DNA of 7,595 nucleotides. Source: JBOGWY01 sp050694015. Its GTDB lineage: Bacteria > Actinomycetota > CADDZG01 > WHSQ01. The position numbers and the translations under genes were made by a program. The notes beneath the pieces are model-generated. The model made no database searches. It had not been told where the DNA came from and saw only the letters and a list, made by a program, of their open reading frames with translations. Every line of letters begins with the position of its first letter. Within the stretch, counting starts at the first letter, position 1. The stretch lies in assembly GCA_050694015.1 (NCBI GenBank), contig JBOGWY010000283.1:1-7595 (forward strand), written 5' to 3'. This document shows, one piece after another, positions 1 to 5,385 of the stretch.

Positions 1-1
1 G

Positions 2-1246
2 TGGCAGAAGAACCGCCAGTTCATGACCAACCATCGCTGGTATCCGACGATGATCACCCAGGGCGACGGCGACCTGTTCATCGCATCGGGTGTGGCGCGG
101 CTGATCTACAACTACTCCGGACAGAACGTCAACGAAACGGAGACGTTCGATCCTCAGACCGGCAGCGTGAAGTTGAACCGGGGTGAGTCGGCAACCTCGC
201 TCCCGCTGTTCCCTCGCCTGCATCTGATGCCCGACGGGAAGATCTTCTACGACGGGGTCGGTCAGATGTGGGGCCCGTTCGGACAGGCGATAGACGAAGC
301 CCTGTGGGCGATGCACAAGGCGTACGACCCGAAGAAGAAGACGTGGACCACATACGGGATGGGTCCCTACGGAGCGCGTAGCGGGGCCCTGTCGGTGCTG
401 ATGCCGTTGCAACCGCCCTATAAGAGGGCGCGCATCCTGATCGCCGGGGGAACCCTGGGATCGTCGCCCGGCTCCTACGTCGCCAACGATCTCAGTGAGA
501 TCGTGACCGTCGGCAAGAACGGCTCCAGCTCCGCCGAGACCGAGCCGATGGTCAACCGGCGGTGGTACTCGAGTTCGGTACTGCTTCCGAACGGGCACGT
601 GCTCGCGTTCTCGGGCGCCGACCGTGACGAGGTCGTGCTGCCCGGTTCCGAATCCCCGGTGCGCCAGGCCGAGCTGTTCAACGGGAAGCGGTGGCTGCCG
701 CTGGCGACTGCGAAGCGGGTGCGGACGTACCACAACACCGCGATCCTCCTTCCCGACGGACGCGTGCTGGTGGGCGGCCATTCGCCGATCAACAACAGCT
801 ACGGCCCCACTGGTGACAACAGCACGCAACCGGTGACCGGGACGAACAACCTCAAGGACCCGTCGTTCGAGATCTTCGAGCCCCCGTACCTCTTCCACGG
901 CCCCCGTCCGAGCATCGCGTCGGTGCAGGAGGGCCTCGCGTGGGGGCATGCGTTCTCGATCGGCTCCCCCGACGCGACCGACGTCGAGAAGGTCGTGCTC
1001 AGCCGGCTTCCGACGACGACGCACATCACCGATGCGGACCAGCGTTCGGTCGAACTCGACTTCAACGCGTCGGGCAACACGATCACGACGTCGGTCCCGG
1101 GCAATCACAACGTGCTGCCTCCCGGCTACTACTACCTATGGATCCTCACCGACAACGGCGAGGGATTGACCCCGTCGAAGGCCCGCATCGTCACGGTCGG
1201 CGGTAGTGAGGTCGGAGGCCAGGCCGTCGCCCCCATGGGCCGTTAG
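2..1246 (+). CDS. Galactose oxidase/glyoxal oxidase-like copper radical oxidase, 5' truncated
   Basis: This is the C-terminal 414 residues of a kelch-type copper radical oxidase; the reading frame is already open at the window's left edge, so the true start lies upstream. The family oxidises alcohols or aldehydes with O2 to give H2O2, normally outside the cell. Kelch-like blades are visible as [YH]xxxxLLPDGxVLxxGG patterns (RWYPT at residues 12-16 of the fragment, RWYSSSVLLPNG, TYHNTAILLPDGRVLVGG). The C-terminus (about residues 285-405) is a DUF1929/E-set domain, with FEPPYLFHGPRP at its start and LPPGYYYLWIL near its end. By alignment from memory with glyoxal and galactose oxidases, Tyr14 (codon 41-43) matches the crosslinked tyrosine, Tyr243-His244 (728-733) the Tyr-His ligand pair, and His341 (1022-1024, in TTTHITDADQR) the last histidine ligand. 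The crosslinking cysteine would lie upstream of the window and cannot be checked. It probably shares a transcript with the next gene, which begins 7 bases after its stop (or overlaps it by 41). Confidence 0.88.
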   Translation, partial: WQKNRQFMTNHRWYPTMITQGDGDLFIASGVARLIYNYSGQNVNETETFDPQTGSVKLNRGESATSLPLFPRLHLMPDGKIFYDGVGQMWGPFGQAIDEALWAMHKAYDPKKKTWTTYGMGPYGARSGALSVLMPLQPPYKRARILIAGGTLGSSPGSYVANDLSEIVTVGKNGSSSAETEPMVNRRWYSSSVLLPNGHVLAFSGADRDEVVLPGSESPVRQAELFNGKRWLPLATAKRVRTYHNTAILLPDGRVLVGGHSPINNSYGPTGDNSTQPVTGTNNLKDPSFEIFEPPYLFHGPRPSIASVQEGLAWGHAFSIGSPDATDVEKVVLSRLPTTTHITDADQRSVELDFNASGNTITTSVPGNHNVLPPGYYYLWILTDNGEGLTPSKARIVTVGGSEVGGQAVAPMGR

Positions 1247-1253
1247 CACCATC

Positions 1254-2309
1254 GTGGCCGTCGTTCGAACCGCGCTCGCAGCGGTCGTCTTCGTGGCCCT
1301 GTCGGTCGCGCCCGCGGCCGCGCACGACGAGCGTTCCCTCCACCGGCTCACGGTGCTCGACCGCGTCACCGGCTCGATCGACGGTCTGGAGATCCGCGTC
1401 GTCCACATGGGGATGCCTGCTCTCGCGGTGAGGAACCGGTCGGGACGGAACCTGACCGTGCTCGGCGAGAGGGGTGAGCCGTTCCTGCGGATCGGCCCCC
1501 GGGGTGTCTTCGCCAACATCGCATCTCCCACCACCTATCGCTCGATCGATCCGGAGAACGACCTGGTGCCGCCCGGGATCCGCAACGATCGTGGATGGGC
1601 CAAGTTCTCGGAGAGCCCGGAGTGGTCGTGGTTCGACCCGCGCCTCGCGTCGAAGCCGGACGCAACGGCGTGGGCCGTCGATATGCGCTTCGGCGCCGAA
1701 CCCGTCCGCGTCGAGGGCGGCTTCGAATCCCTTCACGGTCATGGGCACTTCATCACCGACGCGGATCCTCCGGAGATCGCGGGTCTGGACCTTCGTATGA
1801 TCCAAGGCCCGATCCCGGCGGTATTCGTTCGCAACGACACGGGGGAGACGCTGCACGTGGCGGGTCGGGAGGGCGAGCCGTTCCTGCGGATCGGCCCCGA
1901 CGGCGTGGTCGCGAACGTCATGTCGCCGAGCTATCACGCGGGGGGTTCGCAACGGATAGCGCCCGTACCGCGGTGGGCGGACCCGAGCGCCGACCCGCGC
2001 TGGAAGCGCGTGTCGCCCCAACCTGTATGGGGCTGGCTGGACCAGCGCGCGGCGTTGCCGGCCGAGCTGCAACAGCGTTCTCTTCTCGGTCCCGAGCGAC
2101 GGATCGTGGCGACGTGGACCATCCCTATGGAGCTCGGCAACCGCCCTCTCCCGTTGGAGGGCACGGTCGAGTGGATACCTCCCTCCACACTCGACGCGAG
2201 TGATGCCTCGCGGACGATCGAGCCCGTTCAGGTCGCGCTCGCCGCACTCGTCCTAGCGGCCGCGATCGCCTTCGTGGTCACCGGCCGCCGCCGCCCAGCC
2301 GCGGCGTAA
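1254..2309 (+). CDS. Exported, membrane-anchored protein with two tandem modules; possible copper-binding protein
   Basis: The GTG at 1254 gives a 351-residue protein with a compact signal peptide (MAVVRTALAAVVFVALS, cleavage after APAAA). An in-frame GTG at 1206 would add 16 residues and overlap the previous gene by 41 bases. Neither start has a clear Shine-Dalgarno; 1254 is preferred because the signal peptide has normal length. Cleavage after AAA would leave histidine (residue 24) as the mature N-terminus. Two related modules follow, at about 42-160 and 175-307, each with a GEPFLRIGP core, an SP motif, a W-x-W-x-D-x-R motif and a terminal EG. The linker holds HGHGH (161-165). A hydrophobic helix at 325-343 followed by RRR anchors the C-terminus, so the modules face outward. 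From memory, single-module relatives with a GEPYLRxxPDG core occur in actinobacteria, often near CopC/YcnI-type copper genes; this link is unverified. It lies between the copper oxidase gene and a helical gene 11 bases downstream. No enzymatic function is recognised. Confidence 0.8.
   Translation: MAVVRTALAAVVFVALSVAPAAAHDERSLHRLTVLDRVTGSIDGLEIRVVHMGMPALAVRNRSGRNLTVLGERGEPFLRIGPRGVFANIASPTTYRSIDPENDLVPPGIRNDRGWAKFSESPEWSWFDPRLASKPDATAWAVDMRFGAEPVRVEGGFESLHGHGHFITDADPPEIAGLDLRMIQGPIPAVFVRNDTGETLHVAGREGEPFLRIGPDGVVANVMSPSYHAGGSQRIAPVPRWADPSADPRWKRVSPQPVWGWLDQRAALPAELQQRSLLGPERRIVATWTIPMELGNRPLPLEGTVEWIPPSTLDASDASRTIEPVQVALAALVLAAAIAFVVTGRRRPAAA
1377..1733 (+). repeat. Module 1 of the internal tandem protein repeat
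   Basis: This is the first copy of the module, residues 42-160 counted from the GTG at 1254. It begins with IDGLEIRVVHMG and carries GEPFLRIGPRGVFANIASP, then W-A-K, the WSWFDPRL motif and the terminal VRVEGGFE. It aligns with module 2 at a constant offset of 133 residues up to the SP motif and 135 residues at the tryptophans. A 24-base stretch at 1476-1499 is identical to 1875-1898. Confidence 0.85.
1776..2174 (+). repeat. Module 2 of the internal tandem protein repeat
   Basis: This is the second copy of the module, residues 175-307. It begins with IAGLDLRMIQG and carries GEPFLRIGPDGVVANVMSP, then RWKRVS, the WGWLDQRA motif, and a longer tail ending in LPLEGTVEW. Overall protein identity with module 1 is moderate, concentrated in the GEPFLRIGP core and the tryptophan motif. 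This suggests an old duplication with a constrained core, not a recent copy. Confidence 0.85.
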
Positions 2310-2320
2310 CACGCTCCGCG

Positions 2321-3265
2321 ATGGAAGCACCCTCACCGGCTCAGATCCGGATCGCCGAAGCCGTGTACCGCTGCGACGCTCATTGCGTCGTCGCCTGCGA
2401 GCTCTACGGTTCGGGGAGGGCACCCGACGCGCTGTTGCAATCGGCGCGCCCGATGACCGACGTGTTCCCGTGGCTCGAGAACGAGTTGCGCTCGTCCGAG
2501 GAAGAGCTACGCGACTTCATGACGGCGGTGTCCGAGATCGGAGCCCGCATCCGGAGGTCCGACAAGCCGCGCCGGTTACGCAGCTCGCTCAAGGACGTCC
2601 GCAAGACGCGCGACCGTTTGATGACGGCGATCTTCGGAGACCTCGCGCGGACGGCGGAGATCGAAGCGTCGATCGGCGTTGCCCTGCTCGAAACGGCCCG
2701 CGACACCTATCGGGATGCCGTCGACACCGAGGATCTCGCCGGCTACCAGAGTTGCTACGCGCTCGCGCAGGAGGCGACGAGCCTCGTAGCGGCGGCGGTA
2801 GGGGCGACCCACGTCGACCTGCGGCCTCACCTCGCCGTCCTGGCCACCGCCTTCCCCGGGCCCACCCCGCCGGCCGAACTCGTTCGACCCGAGACACTCG
2901 CGGCTGCGATCGACGAGATCTCCGTCCTTAGCTATGAAGGGGACGCGACCGTGCTCGACGGCGCGCTCGACCACATCGCGATCCTGATCGACGACGTCGC
3001 CGAGAGTTATCGCGCCGGGGAGACCGCACTCGCAGCGCGGCTCGCATCCAGTTTGTTCGTCCGCAGCTACGACCCGATCCGGGAGGAGTTCGCCGCGCTG
3101 GCACCGGACCTGGAGCCCGACGCCACGCGCATCCTCGGCTTCGATCTTCGCCGCGCGATCAACGACGGAGCGCAGCCGGACGACATCGCTTCGCTCATCG
3201 CCCGGGTCAAGGAACTTCTGGAAGACGCGAAACGGCGCCCGGAGGTCGAGATTCCGTCCCGCTGA
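2321..3265 (+). CDS. Helical protein resembling the extracytoplasmic domain of FTR1-type permeases, without the permease
   Basis: A 314-residue, almost wholly alpha-helical protein with no signal peptide and no membrane segment. The stretch YRDAVDTEDLAGYQSCYAL (about 127-145), and then YRAGETALAARLASSLF with the following FDLRRAINDGAQPDDI, follow the pattern remembered from the helical domain that precedes the permease in long bacterial FTR1 iron-transporter proteins (EYxxAV..EYQDAxGF, then YRAGDxxxAxxLAxxAYL..F..LRxAIxxG). No permease with REXXE motifs is present. Near the N-terminus Cys18, Cys22 and Cys26 form CX3CX3C with His21 between them; on a helix these cysteines share one face and could bind metal. 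The middle (about 70-105) is basic. The start at 2321 is the first ATG after the previous stop, 11 bases away, with no strong Shine-Dalgarno, which suggests translational coupling. The assignment is by pattern memory, not by search. A cytoplasmic metal-binding or regulatory role is conjecture. Confidence 0.72.
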   Translation: MEAPSPAQIRIAEAVYRCDAHCVVACELYGSGRAPDALLQSARPMTDVFPWLENELRSSEEELRDFMTAVSEIGARIRRSDKPRRLRSSLKDVRKTRDRLMTAIFGDLARTAEIEASIGVALLETARDTYRDAVDTEDLAGYQSCYALAQEATSLVAAAVGATHVDLRPHLAVLATAFPGPTPPAELVRPETLAAAIDEISVLSYEGDATVLDGALDHIAILIDDVAESYRAGETALAARLASSLFVRSYDPIREEFAALAPDLEPDATRILGFDLRRAINDGAQPDDIASLIARVKELLEDAKRRPEVEIPSR

Positions 3266-3276
3266 ACGGAAAGTCC

Positions 3277-3296
3277 GTACCGATTTGTACAGATTT
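3277..3296. promoter_or_regulatory. Tandem 10-base repeat with an embedded dyad, candidate operator
   Basis: Two adjacent 10-base units, GTACCGATTT and GTACAGATTT, differ at one position. Overlapping the second is a near-palindrome at 3283-3294 with symmetric AT.TGTACA.AT. It sits in an unusually AT-rich patch between two GC-rich genes, about 90-110 bases upstream of the PHM-like gene. One-turn spacing and dyad symmetry are typical of operators. No convincing -35/-10 pair could be fixed here, so binding by a regulator is inference. Confidence 0.4.
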
Positions 3297-3353
3297 AGCA
3301 GGATAACGACGCCGGAAGAGGGAATCATCAAAACAGCCGAATTAGAGGCGCTG

Positions 3354-3374
3354 TCTCCTGCCGCGGGCAGGGGA
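3354..3374 (+). promoter_or_regulatory. Leader hairpin next to the ribosome-binding site of the PHM-like gene
   Basis: TCTCCTGCC (3354-3362) pairs with GGCAGGGGA (3366-3374) across a GCG triloop. This is nine pairs including one G-U. The 3' arm ends one base before the GGGGGAG Shine-Dalgarno. Such placement could affect ribosome access, but GC-rich DNA makes hairpins often and function is unproven. Confidence 0.35.
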
Positions 3375-3375
3375 A

Positions 3376-3382
3376 GGGGGAG
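3376..3382 (+). promoter_or_regulatory. Shine-Dalgarno site of the PHM-like gene
   Basis: GGGGGAG lies five bases upstream of the ATG at 3388. It is one of the two strong ribosome-binding sites in the window and fixes the start of this gene, in agreement with the signal peptide that follows directly. Confidence 0.7.
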
Positions 3383-3387
3383 ATCGC

Positions 3388-5256
3388 ATGAAGCGACACG
3401 TCGCAGCGATAGCCGTTGTGGGGGCCCTGATCGTCACGGCTTTCCCGGCGGTAGCGCAGGTGCCGGACCCGGCCTTCATCAAGGAGGTACCCGGCAGCAA
3501 GTGCGAACCCGAGAGCATCTACGAGAAGGCGGGCTGGAAGAAGACCGCGTCCGCTCAAGCCGGCAAGAAGTGCAAGAGGATCCACTTCACCTACGGGCCC
3601 ATCACGGTTAAGCCGGGTCAGAACGACGTCCTGATCGGCCCGGTGACGATCGAGAAGCCGGCCTACGACGGTTACATCACGCGCTTCCAGCCGGATCTCG
3701 TCGATGAGTCGGGAGAGGCCCCACCGATCGACGTCGTGCACCTCCACCACGGCACGTGGTTGAACGCGTATCCGAGCTACGGCAACGGTCCGTTCTTCGC
3801 CGCCGGTGAGGAGAAGACGATCCTCGAGTTCCCACGGGGTTACGGGATGCACGTCGGCGGGCACGACCAGTGGCTGCTGCTCTACATGGTGCACAGCGAG
3901 GTCGCACAGCCGAAGGAAGTATGGATCACCTACGACATCGACTTCGTCGCCGACGAAGACGCGGACAAGCTCGGCATCGTCAACACCAAGCCGGTGTGGC
4001 TCGATGTCCAGGCCCGTCCGATCCACAAGGACGCGCCCGACATGGGCGGCAACCCGGTCTTCAACGTGCAGAAGGGATTCGGGCACCACAGCTCGGAGTA
4101 CGGCCAGAAGGTGTGTGTGTGGCCGAAGGAGAACTGCGCCCGCTTCGATGTCTACGGAGGTGATACGCCCCAGCAAGGGGTTCCCGTGAAGGTGCCGGGT
4201 GCCGACTGGGAGGTCGACAAGGACATGGCCGGCACGCTCGTCACGATGGGCGGCCACTTACACCCCGGTGGTCTTGCCGACGAAGTGTCGCTCGTCAGAG
4301 ACGGCGAGGAGAAGCTGATCCATATCTCCGACGCGATCTACTGGGACCGAAAACGGGCCGGTTTCGATCCGATAACCGGCGACTACAAGAGCCGCAGTTC
4401 GGGTCGCGCAGGGGGCCCCGCGAACTCGTGGGACTTCTCGATGACGGGAACGGGCGCGTTCCTGGACTGGAAGGTCAAGATCAAGCCCGGAGACAAGCTC
4501 CGTCTCAACGCGGTCTACGACAGCCAGTACGCGTCGTGGTACGAGAACATGGGCATCGTCATGGCGTGGGTCGCGCCCAAGGATCCGCACGGAGCGGAGG
4601 GCATCGACGTCTTCGAGGACAACGTCACGATCGATCGTGGCGTGCCGACAACTGCGACCCCGGTTCCGGGATGGCGCAAGCCGACCTGTAAGCCCGATCT
4701 GACCGGACCCAGCAAGACCTTGTGTCTGCGCGGTCAGGTGACGCACGGGCACCTGCCGGAGGCCGACCACTTCGGTGGATGCCGTTTCGGGGAGTGCCCG
4801 CCACTGCCCAAGAAGGATGGCCCGATGGTGAGTGACATCTCGATGCAGGGGTTCACCTACGGGGCCGCCGACATGGGCGTCATCGAGATGAACGGCATCC
4901 CTCGCGTCAAGGTGAACGAGCCGGTGACGTTCTGGAACGCCGAAACGACGGGGAACATCTGGCACACCGTCACCCGCTGCGCGGAACCGTGCACCGGCGA
5001 GACCGGTCTCGACTACCCGCTCGCAGATGGCGGTAACGGCAGCCCGGGGGACGTCATGGACTTCGACTCGACCGAGATCGGATACGGCCTGTTCTTCTCG
5101 CCCGCGTCCGGCCAGGTCGGCGACGAGGACAAGGCGACCGAAGAGGCGATCCGTGACGGCATGTACTGGAAGTTCACCCCGAAGAGGACCGGTGTCTACA
5201 CGTTCTTCTGCCGGATCCACCACTCGATGAGGGGCGCGATCAAAGTCGTCAAGTGA
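3388..5256 (+). CDS. Secreted PHM/DBM-like copper monooxygenase fused to a C-terminal cupredoxin
   Basis: A 622-residue protein with a signal peptide (MKRHVAAIAVVGALIVTAF, cleavage near AVA-Q at 23). The main domain (about 60-410) matches type II copper monooxygenases of the PHM/dopamine beta-monooxygenase family, which hydroxylate C-H bonds using O2 and two separate copper sites. All six ligands appear in order: His120-His121 in HLHHGTW and His169 in YMVHSE for CuH; His290 and His292 in GGHLHPGG and Met388 in YENMGIVM for CuM. The CuM part is expanded relative to the animal enzymes. The last 130 residues or so are a type 1 copper domain with ligands His526 (IWHTVT), Cys608, His611 and Met614 (FFCRIHHSMRG). 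It contains 11 cysteines: the cupredoxin ligand plus ten others that fall mostly in near pairs, as expected for disulfides outside the cell. The cupredoxin may pass electrons to or from the monooxygenase sites (inference). Substrate is unknown. The gene has a strong Shine-Dalgarno and ends at a hairpin terminator, so it is probably its own unit or the end of one. Confidence 0.85.
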   Translation: MKRHVAAIAVVGALIVTAFPAVAQVPDPAFIKEVPGSKCEPESIYEKAGWKKTASAQAGKKCKRIHFTYGPITVKPGQNDVLIGPVTIEKPAYDGYITRFQPDLVDESGEAPPIDVVHLHHGTWLNAYPSYGNGPFFAAGEEKTILEFPRGYGMHVGGHDQWLLLYMVHSEVAQPKEVWITYDIDFVADEDADKLGIVNTKPVWLDVQARPIHKDAPDMGGNPVFNVQKGFGHHSSEYGQKVCVWPKENCARFDVYGGDTPQQGVPVKVPGADWEVDKDMAGTLVTMGGHLHPGGLADEVSLVRDGEEKLIHISDAIYWDRKRAGFDPITGDYKSRSSGRAGGPANSWDFSMTGTGAFLDWKVKIKPGDKLRLNAVYDSQYASWYENMGIVMAWVAPKDPHGAEGIDVFEDNVTIDRGVPTTATPVPGWRKPTCKPDLTGPSKTLCLRGQVTHGHLPEADHFGGCRFGECPPLPKKDGPMVSDISMQGFTYGAADMGVIEMNGIPRVKVNEPVTFWNAETTGNIWHTVTRCAEPCTGETGLDYPLADGGNGSPGDVMDFDSTEIGYGLFFSPASGQVGDEDKATEEAIRDGMYWKFTPKRTGVYTFFCRIHHSMRGAIKVVK

Positions 5257-5260
5257 TCTC

Positions 5261-5290
5261 GTGAGGCGCCCGGTTCGCCGGGCGCCTCAC
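5261..5290 (+). terminator. Perfect 13-bp hairpin with TTCG loop, likely intrinsic terminator
   Basis: GTGAGGCGCCCGG (5261-5273) and CCGGGCGCCTCAC (5278-5290) are exact reverse complements around a TTCG tetraloop, starting four bases after the stop of the PHM-like gene. The downstream tract TCATTT is only modestly T-rich, as is common in high-GC bacteria. It separates the PHM-like gene from the amidohydrolase unit. Confidence 0.85.
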
Positions 5291-5371
5291 TCATTTGCAA
5301 GCAGGGTGGCGGCGCAGCGCGGCGAATCCTCCCTAAAGCGGATAGAAGCACGCCTGCGGTTTATAGCCACC

Positions 5372-5379
5372 AAGGGGGA
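5372..5379 (+). promoter_or_regulatory. Shine-Dalgarno site of the amidohydrolase gene
   Basis: AAGGGGGA is six bases upstream of the GTG at 5386. It supports that GTG as the start in place of the internal ATG at 5551, which lies just before the twin-arginine motif. The 95 bases from the terminator to this site hold no promoter that I could identify with confidence; TTTATAG at 5360-5366 is the only -10-like string and it lacks a -35. Confidence 0.7.
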
Positions 5380-5385
5380 CGAACC

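Noticed and set aside
1..186. Short + strand frame opening at base 1 with a GTG
   Set aside because: It overlaps the copper oxidase in another frame and lacks any motif; the oxidase frame is continuous through the window edge.
1191..2072. Long reverse-strand open frame of 293 codons opposite the repeat protein
   Set aside because: It is a GC-rich shadow: arginine-rich, no family motifs, and the + strand frame has a signal peptide, repeats and a membrane anchor.
3277..3296. CopY-type cop box (TACAnnTGTA)
   Set aside because: The element has TGTACA at its centre, not the TACA-N2-TGTA order, so it cannot be called a cop box.
3261..3313. Sigma-70-type promoter using TTGTAC (3285-3290) as -35
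   Set aside because: No TANNNT-like -10 lies 16-18 bases downstream; the closest AT-rich string, GATAAC, is only 11 bases away.
3328..5223. Two abutting reverse-strand open frames (3328-4257 and 4258-5223) covering the PHM-like gene
   Set aside because: They are one antisense frame broken only by the complement of the TTA codon at 4258. The sense strand has complete copper motifs, a signal peptide and a Shine-Dalgarno, so the antisense openness follows from codon bias.
5305..5371. GGTGGC (5305-5310) pairing with GCCACC (5366-5371) in the leader of the amidohydrolase gene
   Set aside because: Only six pairs enclosing 55 bases with no supporting internal stem found; expected by chance in GC-rich DNA.
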